A stretch of 59,386 bases of DNA from Gammaproteobacteria bacterium (GTDB taxonomy: Bacteria; Pseudomonadota; Gammaproteobacteria; Eutrophobiales; Eutrophobiaceae): NCBI GenBank assembly GCA_026710545.1, contig JAPOQU010000099.1, forward strand, positions 1 through 59,386, read 5' to 3'. The notes under the pieces were generated by a model that was given only the letters and a program-made list of their open reading frames with translations, made no database searches and was not told the origin of the DNA. Below are positions 25,305 to 32,949 of the stretch, one piece after another (position 1 is the stretch's first letter; each line of letters opens with the position of its first letter). A program made the translations under genes and the position numbers.

Positions 25305-26855
25305 TTATGGACTCCGGTTTGCCATTTCGGTGAGTTGGATTTTATCAACCTTGCCTACCGCGGTCTTGGGCAGGCTGTCGAGGAAGCGGAATTCTGCCGG
25401 GATCTTGTAACTCGCCAGGCGTTCCCCGCAGTAGCGTGTCAATGCCTCTGCGTCCCTGTTTCCCTGCCCTGCGGCAACGACAAAAGCAACGGGCAACTCG
25501 CCGCGGTAATCATCCGTTTTTGCTACGACCGCGGCCTCCCTGACCGCCGGGTTAAGGTGCAGGACTTCTTCGACCTCGCGCGGGAAGACGTTGTAGCCGG
25601 ACACGATCAGCATCTCTTTTTTCCTGCCGCGGATGTACAGGTAACCTTCCTCGTCCAGTTCGCCTATATCGCCCGTGTACAGCCAGCCGTCCCGCAGCGT
25701 CTGCGCCGTCTCCTCCGGGCGGTTGCGATACCCGCGCATGACCTGGGGACCCGTAATCCTGATTTCGCCCTTTTGTCCGGCCCCCAGGACTTCCGTGCCG
25801 GTCTGCAGGTCAACTATCTGGATTTCCGTCTCCGGTAAGGGGATGCCGACCGAGGTCGGCTTCCTCACTCCGTCCACCGGGTTAAACGAGATCACCGGGC
25901 CTGCCTCGGACTGGCCGTAGCCTTCGAGTATGGGCGTGCCGGTAATCCGCTCCCATTCAGTCAGCACGTGTCCGGCCAGGGGCGCCGAACCGGAAGACGA
26001 CAGGTACAGGTTGGAAAAGTCGGTTCCGGCAAAACCCGGGTAGTTCAACAACCCGGTAAAAATGGTGGGACTGCCGCCGAACAATGTGATCTTTTCACGG
26101 ACCAGGGCGTCAATGACTTCCCGGGGGTGGTAACGGGGCAGGATAACCAGGGTACCGCGCCGGTAAACCATGGCATGCAGGCACATGGACACCGCGTAAC
26201 AATGAAACAGCGGCATGATGCAGAGCATTCTCTCCACCTCGTCCCGGGTGGGAAAGACGGCCTCGCGCTGGCTCAGGTTGACGGACAGGGAATAATGGCT
26301 GATGCGGGCGCCTTTCGCCCTGCCGGTGGTGCCGCCGGTGAACTGCAGGGTGGCCGGGTCTTCCGCAGCGGGCAGGCCGCCCGGCGCGTCGACATCCTGG
26401 CGGCCGCGCCACTCGGTCAAGCGTCTGCCGCGCGTTTCACCAATGGCGATAAGGTGTTTGACCCCCAGCCGGCCGGTCAGGAGATGCACCGTACCGTCCA
26501 GGTCCTCGTCGTAAACAATCGCGGAGACCTGCGCGTCCTCCAGCATGGGCAACAACTCGCCGGCCGTGTATATCGGGTTCAACGGCACGGCTTCGGCGCG
26601 CGCGGCATGGATGGCGAACATGGCAATACAGATATCTATGGAATTGCCCATCAGCATGGCGACCCGGCAACCGCCCAGGTCCAGCGCTTCGAGTTCCCGG
26701 CTGAAACCGGCGACACAGCGCAGGTAGTCCCGGTAATCGAGCCGTTCCTCGCCCAGCACCAGGGCCTCGTGGTCCGGACTCAGGGCCGCGGCATCCACCA
26801 GCGCGTGAACTACGCTGGGAAATACTCCTGGCAATTCCCCGGCCGCCGGTACCAT
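25305..26855 (-). CDS. Acyl-CoA ligase, class I adenylate-forming (AMP-binding) enzyme
   Basis: 516 residues with all core motifs: LQFTGGTTGRAKGARISH (phosphate loop, about residue 170), LEGYGQSEAGPVISFNP (about 310), YTGDIGELDEEGYLYIRGR (about 390) and LPKTAVGKVDK near the C-terminus with the adenylation Lys. It activates a carboxylic acid to its CoA thioester through an acyl-AMP. Medium- or long-chain fatty acid ligases are the nearest in overall look, but substrate cannot be read off. It starts 2 nt after the thiolase stop and precedes the dehydrogenase/hydratase gene, so activation, oxidation and thiolysis are encoded together. Confidence 0.9.
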   Translation of the reverse strand: MVPAAGELPGVFPSVVHALVDAAALSPDHEALVLGEERLDYRDYLRCVAGFSRELEALDLGGCRVAMLMGNSIDICIAMFAIHAARAEAVPLNPIYTAGELLPMLEDAQVSAIVYDEDLDGTVHLLTGRLGVKHLIAIGETRGRRLTEWRGRQDVDAPGGLPAAEDPATLQFTGGTTGRAKGARISHYSLSVNLSQREAVFPTRDEVERMLCIMPLFHCYAVSMCLHAMVYRRGTLVILPRYHPREVIDALVREKITLFGGSPTIFTGLLNYPGFAGTDFSNLYLSSSGSAPLAGHVLTEWERITGTPILEGYGQSEAGPVISFNPVDGVRKPTSVGIPLPETEIQIVDLQTGTEVLGAGQKGEIRITGPQVMRGYRNRPEETAQTLRDGWLYTGDIGELDEEGYLYIRGRKKEMLIVSGYNVFPREVEEVLHLNPAVREAAVVAKTDDYRGELPVAFVVAAGQGNRDAEALTRYCGERLASYKIPAEFRFLDSLPKTAVGKVDKIQLTEMANRSP

Positions 26856-26857
26856 CG

Positions 26858-28075
26858 TCAGCCGACGCGCAGCACCACCGCCATGGCGCTGTCACCGGCC
26901 GCGCAACCGTGAAACAGGCCGTAACCGCCGCCTGCCAGCACCAGTTCCTCGATGAGTTCGATGATCGCGCGCAACCCCGTCGGGCCCTGGGGATGTCCCC
27001 AGATCAGGGAACAGCCGTAGTTGTTCATCCGCATGACGTCGATACCCATCTCCCTGGCAAATATGATGTCGTTGACCGCGAAGGGGTTGTGGGACTTGAT
27101 TGCCTTGACATCCCTGATGGAAATGCCCGCCTGCTCCAGGGCGCGGCGGCTGGCCGGGATCGGCGCGGCCGGCATCCAGGCCGGTTCCTCCCGCGCCTGG
27201 CCGTAGGCGACGATGCTGATGCTGATATCCGCATCGGCGCTCAGACTGCGGGCCTTGTCCGCCGTCGTGACGATCATCCCGGCGTTGCCGTCGGCCGGGT
27301 GGGTCTGGCCGGCATACGTGATCGTGCCGTCCTCATGCACCGGTTTCAAGCGGGCCATTTTCTCCATGCTGGTTGCCGTAACGCCTTCATCCCCGGTCAG
27401 GGTAGTGCGCGTTTTTCGATACTTTTTATCAGGCACATCGAGGGGCAGCAGCATGTATCGCTGCTGAAACGACCCGTCCCCGTTGTCTGCCAGGGCCTGC
27501 CGGTACTGTTCATAACGGCGCAGGACCACTTCGTGCTGCTCGGCGGTCGACACGTTCCATTTGCCCGCACAGTTCTCCGCGGTGCGGGTCATATCGCAGT
27601 TCGCATAGGGATCCTGGGTGAAATTGCTCATGACCCAGTCTTCCGTCACGCCGGTGCCGCCGGGCCCGAGCGGGTCCGGGTAGTAAATATGGGGGCCGTT
27701 GGAGATACGGTCTGCGCTGATGACCAGCGCACATTGCGCCAGTCCGGCCTGGATTTCCCCGGTGGCGGTCGCCAGCGCCCGGGCGCTGGTGGCGCAGGCC
27801 TGGCTGACCGTCGGGCCGCCGATATGGCCGAGCCCGGCCATGGCCGTCAGCCAGGGCAGGCCGTAAAAACAGCTCTTCTGCGGGACGGTCATCCCCAGCA
27901 CACCGAAATCGAACTGCCGGCCGTCGAAGTCCCGGCCGGCCATGACCTGCCGGGTCACGTGGGCGGCGTATTCCATGCTGTGCAGGTGGGACAGGCTGCC
28001 CTGCCACCGGGCGAACGGCGTGGTCCAGTAACCACCGTAGGGGATGTGGGTTTCCATCCATATTACCTGATTCAA
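26858..28075 (-). CDS. Thiolase family protein (acetyl-CoA acyltransferase)
   Basis: 405 residues. The nucleophilic Cys is in VSQACATSARAL near residue 94. KSHNPFAVND near residue 330 holds the catalytic His, NNYGCSLIWGHPQGPTGLR gives the conserved GHP, and GLFHGCAAGDSAM ends with the second Cys. It would cleave a 3-ketoacyl-CoA with CoA, or run the reverse condensation. The start ATG is the first codon of the minus-strand operon that continues with ligase, dehydrogenase/hydratase, DUF4212 and symporter. The loops around the active site (residues 120-170) differ from FadA, which suggests an unusual acyl substrate. Confidence 0.92.
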   Translation of the reverse strand: MNQVIWMETHIPYGGYWTTPFARWQGSLSHLHSMEYAAHVTRQVMAGRDFDGRQFDFGVLGMTVPQKSCFYGLPWLTAMAGLGHIGGPTVSQACATSARALATATGEIQAGLAQCALVISADRISNGPHIYYPDPLGPGGTGVTEDWVMSNFTQDPYANCDMTRTAENCAGKWNVSTAEQHEVVLRRYEQYRQALADNGDGSFQQRYMLLPLDVPDKKYRKTRTTLTGDEGVTATSMEKMARLKPVHEDGTITYAGQTHPADGNAGMIVTTADKARSLSADADISISIVAYGQAREEPAWMPAAPIPASRRALEQAGISIRDVKAIKSHNPFAVNDIIFAREMGIDVMRMNNYGCSLIWGHPQGPTGLRAIIELIEELVLAGGGYGLFHGCAAGDSAMAVVLRVG

Positions 28076-28105
28076 CGAAATTGCCAGTATAATATCACTT
28101 TAGAT

Positions 28106-28127
28106 TTCAATAAAACTTCGATAAAAC
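28106..28127. promoter_or_regulatory. Tandem 11-bp direct repeats in a divergent intergenic region
   Basis: TTCAATAAAAC and TTCGATAAAAC stand head to tail in the 55-bp gap between the divergent thiolase and racemase-like genes, next to an A+T-rich stretch with a TATAAT at 28088-28093. The position suits a binding site for the MarR-type regulator encoded downstream. This is inferred from location only. Confidence 0.35.
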
Positions 28128-28130
28128 CTG

Positions 28131-28874
28131 ATGGGTAAAAAAATCAAGGTCATCTTCCCGGTGCCGCTCAACGAACATACCAGGGAACTGATTGAAACCC
28201 AGATACCGGCGGAATACATCCGGCCGGAATTCGACGTGGAATTCGTCGGTTCAAAAAGACTCATGTCCCTGGCCGACAGTTATTACGACACGTACATCAT
28301 GGATTCCATTGTGATCGAAGCCGGCCTGAAGGCGGAGCAAGAGGGCTGCGCCGCCGTGTGTATCAATACGGTCAGCGATTCCGGGCTGTATGCCCTGCGC
28401 TCCCGCTTGAATATCCCGGTCGTGGGGCCGGGACAGGCGTCATTCCATATCGCCGCCACCCTCGGGCACCGGTTTTCCATCCTCACCATGTGGCAGCCGT
28501 GGCAGGCCTTATACCGCAAGACGCTGAAGGAATACGGCCTGGAGCACAAGCTGGCCTCCATCCGCCATATCGATACCCGGCCGGACGTCCAGGAACTGCT
28601 GACGGGAAAGGAAGAGGTGGTTTTCGACAAACTGCAGGAGCAGGGACTGAGAGCCATTGAAGAAGACGGCGCCGACGTCATCATCCTGGGTTCCACCACC
28701 ATGCACCAGTCGCACCGCTTCCTGCGCGACAAGCTTCCCGTTCCCGTGCTCAACCCGGGCGTGGTCGCCTATAAACTGTGTGAAGCGTTGCTGGACATGG
28801 GGCTGACCCACTCGAAACGGGCGTTCCCGTCTCCGGAGACCATCCAGGACGACAACCTGTTCCCAACCCCGTAA
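28131..28874 (+). CDS. Asp/Glu/hydantoin racemase superfamily protein, apparently without the catalytic cysteines
   Basis: 247 residues with the two-domain racemase fold. VIFPVPLNEHTRELIE opens it, CAAVCINTVSDSGLYALR is near residue 78, VVGPGQASFHIAATLGHRFSILT is near 100 and ADVIILGSTTMHQ near 182. In hydantoin racemases the two catalytic Cys sit in motifs like IACFGDPG and LGCAGM. By eye-alignment the corresponding residues here are Thr (NTVSDSG) and Ser (GSTTM). Classical two-base racemization is therefore unlikely, and another isomerase or lyase reaction, or a binding role, should be considered. It is divergent to the thiolase operon and upstream of a MarR-type gene. Confidence 0.8.
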   Translation: MGKKIKVIFPVPLNEHTRELIETQIPAEYIRPEFDVEFVGSKRLMSLADSYYDTYIMDSIVIEAGLKAEQEGCAAVCINTVSDSGLYALRSRLNIPVVGPGQASFHIAATLGHRFSILTMWQPWQALYRKTLKEYGLEHKLASIRHIDTRPDVQELLTGKEEVVFDKLQEQGLRAIEEDGADVIILGSTTMHQSHRFLRDKLPVPVLNPGVVAYKLCEALLDMGLTHSKRAFPSPETIQDDNLFPTP

Positions 28875-28912
28875 TATTTGGGGTCAGAGTATTTACTCTG
28901 ACCCCAAATATT
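28873..28912. terminator. Perfect hairpin between the racemase-like and MarR genes
   Basis: AATATTTGGGGTCAGAGTA (28873-28891) and its exact complement (28894-28912) leave a 2-base loop. The GGGGTCAGAGTA core belongs to a widespread REP-like family distinct from GGGGACAGATTT. It overlaps the last base pairs of the racemase-like gene stop region and lies about 20 nt before the MarR start, so it may terminate or slow transcription between them. Confidence 0.7.
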
Positions 28913-28933
28913 ATCGATGAGAGAAATCCTCCA

Positions 28934-29494
28934 GTGAATAAAAAACAGGAAAACTTTGAAGCATCCAATTACCGGGCCTGGCATCTCTCCAGTTCATCCC
29001 ATGAGGCCATCTCCACGGAGTTCGAATGGAGCATGTTGCGTTTTCAGCAGGCCTTTGAGAGATGGGTAATGCAACTGGCCGGCGTAACCGGTATGGGCGA
29101 GTTGAGTTATATCGAGGCCGTCATCATACACATCATCCGCATGCATGACCGGCCCAAGAGCGCCACGGACATCGCCCGGCAGTTGAACCGGGACGATATC
29201 CCCAATATCCAGTATTGCCTGAGAAAACTGGTGAAGGCCGGTTTCTGCGAACGGATAAAGGACCGCAGCCGCAAGACCGCAGCCTACCGGGTGACGGCCA
29301 GGGGCAGGAAACTGACCGAGAATTACGCCGACCTGCGCAGGCGCATCCTGATGGATCAGTCGAAGAATATCGACCGGGTGGATGAAAAACTCGACGAGGT
29401 CAATAAAATGATCAGCATGATGACCGGCCTCTACGACGAAGCCGGGCGGATTACCGCTACCTACAATCCGGCGACGGAGAAGAACGGGGACTGA
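28934..29494 (+). CDS. MarR-like winged-helix transcriptional regulator
   Basis: 186 residues with a GTG start at 28934. A winged-helix region spans about residues 55-125: VTGMGELSYIEAVIIHIIRM, SATDIARQLNRDDIPNIQYCL (recognition helix) and ERIKDRSRKTAAYRVTARGR (wing). The last 50 residues form a likely dimer helix (DQSKNIDRVDEKLDEVNKM). Its place between the divergent catabolic operon and the downstream membrane genes makes it the likely controller of one or both. The tandem repeats at 28106-28127 and the palindrome at 32928-32941 are candidate sites. The effector is unknown. Confidence 0.82.
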   Translation: MNKKQENFEASNYRAWHLSSSSHEAISTEFEWSMLRFQQAFERWVMQLAGVTGMGELSYIEAVIIHIIRMHDRPKSATDIARQLNRDDIPNIQYCLRKLVKAGFCERIKDRSRKTAAYRVTARGRKLTENYADLRRRILMDQSKNIDRVDEKLDEVNKMISMMTGLYDEAGRITATYNPATEKNGD

Positions 29495-29560
29495 GACGCC
29501 TCCCCGGCACGGCCTCGCCAGCCATGATTTGATAACAACAACATATAGAGGAGAGTATCC

Positions 29561-29974
29561 ATGCCACAAGATGACAGACATTCCGGTAACGTGATTTTAT
29601 TGCGGGTCGCCTGTATCACACTGCTGATTGCGCTGGTGGAGGCCTGGTGCCTGGTAGGCACCCACGTGATGCAACTGCCGATAGCATTGGAAGTATTCAA
29701 GGACCCGGACAAGCTGTTATCGTCACACCTCGATTTCCTGATGATGACCATGCTGCTGCTGGGGTTCTACGGCGCCCACGTCCCGCTGCCGGCCTACGTG
29801 CGCTGGCCGATTGCGATTGGCGCCATCGGCAACCCGACCGCGTTTCTCATAGAGGCCGTCCTACCCGGAGTGCATCACCCGGCGATCGGCCTGTTCACCA
29901 TGACGAGCATTACCCTCACGACGATTGGTTTCGGCCTGGCGGCCATCAAGGTGTTCCGGTCATCGTTAAGATAG
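29561..29974 (+). CDS. Uncharacterised four-helix membrane protein
   Basis: 137 residues with GAGGAGAG before the ATG. Four hydrophobic segments are visible: LLRVACITLLIALVEAWCLV, FLMMTMLLLGFYGAHV, WPIAIGAIGNPTAFLIEAVL and TMTSITLTTIGFGLAAIKVF. SSHLDF before the second helix and a His pair (PGVHHPAIG) before the fourth could bind a metal or a heme. The size, helix count and SHLDF motif recall hydroxylaminobenzene-mutase-like membrane proteins, but the resemblance is too weak for a name. It is followed after 15 nt by the cytochrome b561 gene, so a redox role is possible. Confidence 0.7.
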   Translation: MPQDDRHSGNVILLRVACITLLIALVEAWCLVGTHVMQLPIALEVFKDPDKLLSSHLDFLMMTMLLLGFYGAHVPLPAYVRWPIAIGAIGNPTAFLIEAVLPGVHHPAIGLFTMTSITLTTIGFGLAAIKVFRSSLR

Positions 29975-29989
29975 TCCTGCCGTAACCCC

Positions 29990-30517
29990 ATGCCGATGAG
30001 GTGGAAAAACTCGGCCACCCAGTACGGCATGGGTGGCCGGGTTCTGCACTGGCTCAGCGTCGCTCTGCTGGTGACCATGATCGTGACTGCCCTGCCGTTT
30101 GAAGAGATGGAAGCGAGCCCGGAAAAGATGGAACTCATCCACCGGCACGCTTCCTACGGCCTGGTGTTCCTGCTGGTAATGGGTATCCGGGTGTACTGGC
30201 GCCGTACCAACGTCAACCCGGTGCTGTCCTACGATATACGCAACTGGCAGAAGTTCTGTGCGGTAAATTTACACCGGCTTATCTATGTTGTCGTGATCAG
30301 CCAGGCGCTCACCGGCATCGCCAGCCTGGTCAGCGGCGGCGCGGCGATCCCCTTTTTTGACGTATTCGAGATTCCGCGCCTTTCAGACAGGCACGAGGGT
30401 CTGTACGACTTGTTCACGGAAACGCATCATTTCATTTCCGTGATCATTTATCCCCTGTTCGCCCTGCACATTACTGCGGCAATTTACCACCAGATTTTCG
30501 GGGTGCGGGATGATTAG
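29990..30517 (+). CDS. Cytochrome b561 family protein
   Basis: 175 residues with four transmembrane helices. Candidate heme-b ligands are His in GRVLHWLSVALL (helix 1), LIHRHASYGLVF (helix 2), FTETHHFISVIIYP and ALHITAAIYHQIFG (helices 3-4), the bacterial b561 layout. It would move electrons from quinol to an acceptor, possibly superoxide or a periplasmic partner. It sits 15 nt after the small membrane protein gene in the operon headed by the MarR-type gene. Two starts (29990 and 29996) are possible. Confidence 0.88.
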   Translation: MPMRWKNSATQYGMGGRVLHWLSVALLVTMIVTALPFEEMEASPEKMELIHRHASYGLVFLLVMGIRVYWRRTNVNPVLSYDIRNWQKFCAVNLHRLIYVVVISQALTGIASLVSGGAAIPFFDVFEIPRLSDRHEGLYDLFTETHHFISVIIYPLFALHITAAIYHQIFGVRDD

Positions 30518-30540
30518 AACGCCAGGTTTGTGACTGATTC

Positions 30541-30614
30541 GTATGGATACTTCCTCCACCGTTGCCCCCAAGGGATGCGAAGTGTTGAACTGCGGCTTTT
30601 ACACATTGGTCAAC
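30541..30614 (-). pseudogene. Amidase gene remnant (frameshifted)
   Basis: The minus strand reads VDQCVKAAVQHFASLG, then, after one extra base, ATVEEVSIR. The intact amidase at 31336-32835 has VDQCVKSAAAHFASLG and ATVEEISIP at the same place (DNA around 31905-31980). About 74 bp of a second, related amidase gene therefore survive here, directly abutting the stop codon of the PIN toxin gene. The rest of that copy has been lost or replaced, apparently by the toxin-antitoxin cassette. Confidence 0.75.
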
Positions 30615-31039
30615 TACGGATGATTTGGGAAAAACGATAGAAACTCTATCGGCTTCAGGATTTCAATGCCGTGAAACGGGACCATGCCCAGCAAATCCTG
30701 ATCACCCGTTACCAGACAATCAGCGTTCCCCAACAGGGCAAGCTCCAGAAATTTATCGTCATCCGGATCGCGGCATCCCATTACGGAGCCAGTGATTGCG
30801 ATAACTTCTGAGACAGACACCAACTGCACAAAATAGAGTTCTCTGTTGTTCCGGCTGACATACCTGTCGAATTTCGGTCTATTAAAGCGGGAGTGAAATT
30901 CATCAAATGTCTGTTGACAAAACAGGAGTGAACCACCTTGACTGCGTATTATATCCAATACACCTCGTGGCGTACCTTCAGGTTGCAGTGCTGCGCTGAT
31001 CAGGACATTCGTATCAAGAACTACCCGTTCAGCTTTCAT
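30614..31039 (-). CDS. PIN-domain toxin of a Phd-linked toxin-antitoxin pair
   Basis: 141 residues from the ATG at 31039 (an upstream ATG at 31063 lies inside the antitoxin gene). VVLDTNVLISAAL gives the first PIN Asp; conserved acidic residues follow in FDEFHSRF, DPDDDKFLELALLG and VTGDQDLLGM. The protein is predicted to be a metal-dependent ribonuclease of the PIN-family toxin type. It overlaps the antitoxin gene by 11 nt, so the pair is translationally coupled with the antitoxin first. The last codon touches an amidase remnant, marking an insertion edge. Confidence 0.85.
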   Translation of the reverse strand: MKAERVVLDTNVLISAALQPEGTPRGVLDIIRSQGGSLLFCQQTFDEFHSRFNRPKFDRYVSRNNRELYFVQLVSVSEVIAITGSVMGCRDPDDDKFLELALLGNADCLVTGDQDLLGMVPFHGIEILKPIEFLSFFPNHP

Positions 31040-31280
31040 CAATGAGCATTGAAGCCAGTTCAAAATCCGTAAGACCGGCTTCAGCGGCCTCCTTGCCGAT
31101 TCGATCCATAGTTTGCGTTAACCGTTCCCATGCAGCGCCCCTCAGACGCTCATACTGGTCAAAGGACATCATTACACCCACCGCTCTACCCTGTTTCGTA
31201 ACACACACCGGCGCGCGCTGGGCCGCGTCTATTAACTGGCCAAACCGGTTTTTGGCTTCTTTTGCAGCAATTTCTCTCAT
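31029..31280 (-). CDS. Phd/YefM-type antitoxin
   Basis: 83 residues from the ATG at 31280. REIAAKEAKNRFGQLIDAA, APVCVTKQGRAVGVMMSFDQYERL is the Phd/YefM DNA-binding fold, and the acidic C-terminal helix (EAGLTDFELASMLIDES) would wrap the toxin. The predicted -10 element ends 7 nt before the ATG and no ribosome site is present, so the message may be leaderless. The protein should repress its own promoter through the TAGCTA repeats just upstream. Confidence 0.85.
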   Translation of the reverse strand: MREIAAKEAKNRFGQLIDAAQRAPVCVTKQGRAVGVMMSFDQYERLRGAAWERLTQTMDRIGKEAAEAGLTDFELASMLIDES

Positions 31281-31281
31281 A

Positions 31282-31315
31282 TAGCTATTATAGCTACAAT
31301 GACTATAAAAGACAA
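31282..31315 (-). promoter_or_regulatory. Promoter and operator of the Phd/PIN pair
   Basis: On the minus strand TTGTCT (31315-31310) and TATAAT (31292-31287) are 17 bp apart. Two copies of TAGCTA (31283-31288 and 31291-31296 region, spaced by TTA) form a symmetric site overlapping the -10 element. This is the usual autoregulation layout of toxin-antitoxin operons. Confidence 0.55.
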
Positions 31316-31335
31316 GCGCATGCTGCGCCGGACGA

Positions 31336-32835
31336 TCAAAATGACAACGCCTGCCAGTCGGTAGACTGCTCGAAGGCATGGGCGGCCCGGTAGACGGTCT
31401 GTTCGCCATGGTGCCGGCCCACCAGCATCAGGCCCACGGGCAGGCCGTCGACCTGCCCGCAGGGGATGGAGATGGCGGGATGCCCGGTGGCGTTGAACTG
31501 GCAGGTGTTGAGCGTATTGCCGAATGCCGTTTGCATGATGCGGCCATCGCTCGCATGCTCCAGCGAATCGGGGTTCTCGGCGGCCGTGTCGACCAGGGTG
31601 GGCATCAGCAACAGGTCGTATTCCTGCAGGGGCTTATCGTAGCTCGCCCGGAGTTTCCGCGCCAGGTTCTTTGACCTGGCGTAATAACGGCCGTGATACT
31701 GTTCCAGGTAGCGGCCCAGCAGCAGTATCAATGCCGCGTTGATCGGCATGTCAGTTATGCGGCGGGTCCAGTCCCGCATTGCTGCATACATCGCGGGCGA
31801 ATAAATATCCTCATGGTTAAATCCGACGCCGTTCAGTTTGAGTGTCTGCCATAAACCATCCGTGACAATGCCTCCCCAGACAGCCGGGCCGGTCGAGTGC
31901 CCGGGAATGGATATTTCCTCCACCGTTGCCCCAAGGGATGCAAAGTGTGCGGCGGCGGATTTAACACATTGATCCACCGCTGCTGCTGAAGACGGCCAGC
32001 CAAAACCTTCTTTTACAACCGCAATCCTGAGATCTGCCGGGGGCTGTCCCAGGGTGCTGGAATAGTCCGGTCCGGCCCCTGTTCCGTCATCGGCCATGAC
32101 CTCCAGGAACAGGGCATTGTCGGCCACCGTATCGGTCAGGGGGCCGATGTACTCTATGGACGCCTCTATGGGCACGCCGCCGCTGAACGGAACTACGCCC
32201 CGGGTCGCTTTCATCCCTACCACGCCCGTCCAGCATGCCGGTATGCGCACCGAACCGCCCTGGTCGGTGCCCAGCGCCATATCCACTTCTCCGGCCGCGA
32301 CCAGCGCGGCGCTGCCCGAGGATGAACCGCCGGTGGAGTACCCCGGTTTGCGGGGGTTTTGCACGATGCCGGCGGCCGAGGTGGCGCTGCCGCCGGACAG
32401 GCACAGGTACTCACATGCGGTCTTGCCGGCTATCTCTGCGCCCGCATTGAGCAACCGGTCCACGACCGTCGCATCGAAATCGGCAACGAATCCGTCCAGG
32501 ATGTCCGAACCGTTGGTGAGCGGCAGTCCCGCCACGAAGATATTGTCCTTGACCGCGACCTTTTTGCCCAGCAAGGGGCCCGAGGCAGCGCCCTTGATCC
32601 GGCATTTCACCAGCCAGGCGCCGTACGGGTTTTCCTCTGCCTCCGGGTAGTAATAATCCCGCCCCGTCCAGGGCGAGACAGGCAACTCGTCCTCGACACT
32701 GTCGATAAATTCATAACCTTCGGCAATCGGCTGCATGTACTCGAGCAGCGTAGCCGCCCTGGTATCGTCCAGTGTCAGGTTAAGTTCGGCAGCCAGCCGT
32801 TTCAGTTCACTGCTGTCGGGTAATTTAAATTTCAC
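31336..32835 (-). CDS. Amidase signature family hydrolase
   Basis: 499 residues from the GTG at 32835, which has GGAGGA 9 nt upstream; an ATG at 32862 is less likely. The Ser-cisSer-Lys triad is visible: KKVAVKDNIFV (Lys near 91), GYSTGGSSSGSAALVAAG and LGTDQGGSVRIPA (near 175-190). The C-terminal half (GHPAISIPCGQVDGLPVGLMLVG) is typical of aryl or aliphatic amidases. It would hydrolyse an amide to a carboxylate and ammonia. It faces away from the CoA ligase gene at 32950, sharing a 114-bp control region, so it may feed that ligase with free acid. A second copy once existed nearby (remnant at 30541-30614). Confidence 0.9.
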   Translation of the reverse strand: MKFKLPDSSELKRLAAELNLTLDDTRAATLLEYMQPIAEGYEFIDSVEDELPVSPWTGRDYYYPEAEENPYGAWLVKCRIKGAASGPLLGKKVAVKDNIFVAGLPLTNGSDILDGFVADFDATVVDRLLNAGAEIAGKTACEYLCLSGGSATSAAGIVQNPRKPGYSTGGSSSGSAALVAAGEVDMALGTDQGGSVRIPACWTGVVGMKATRGVVPFSGGVPIEASIEYIGPLTDTVADNALFLEVMADDGTGAGPDYSSTLGQPPADLRIAVVKEGFGWPSSAAAVDQCVKSAAAHFASLGATVEEISIPGHSTGPAVWGGIVTDGLWQTLKLNGVGFNHEDIYSPAMYAAMRDWTRRITDMPINAALILLLGRYLEQYHGRYYARSKNLARKLRASYDKPLQEYDLLLMPTLVDTAAENPDSLEHASDGRIMQTAFGNTLNTCQFNATGHPAISIPCGQVDGLPVGLMLVGRHHGEQTVYRAAHAFEQSTDWQALSF

Positions 32836-32879
32836 TGGCCGGTTCCTCCATTCCGCAGACATTCGTCTGCAGTAATTAC

Positions 32880-32941
32880 TTTACGAGTTAATCATTACGG
32901 GTTAATAATATGTATTGGGGAATTATGCAAGTGTCCACTTG
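32880..32941 (+). promoter_or_regulatory. Candidate promoter and palindromic operator before the ligase-hyu operon
   Basis: TTTACG (32880-32885) and TAATAA (32903-32908) are 17 bp apart. Downstream, CAAGTG/CACTTG with a 2-base centre forms a 14-bp palindrome at 32928-32941, just before the ligase ATG at 32950. GTTAAT is repeated at 32887 and 32901. A repressor bound to the palindrome would block the operon. Assignment to the MarR-type protein or the RAM-domain protein is speculative. Confidence 0.4.
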
Positions 32942-32949
32942 AGAAAACT

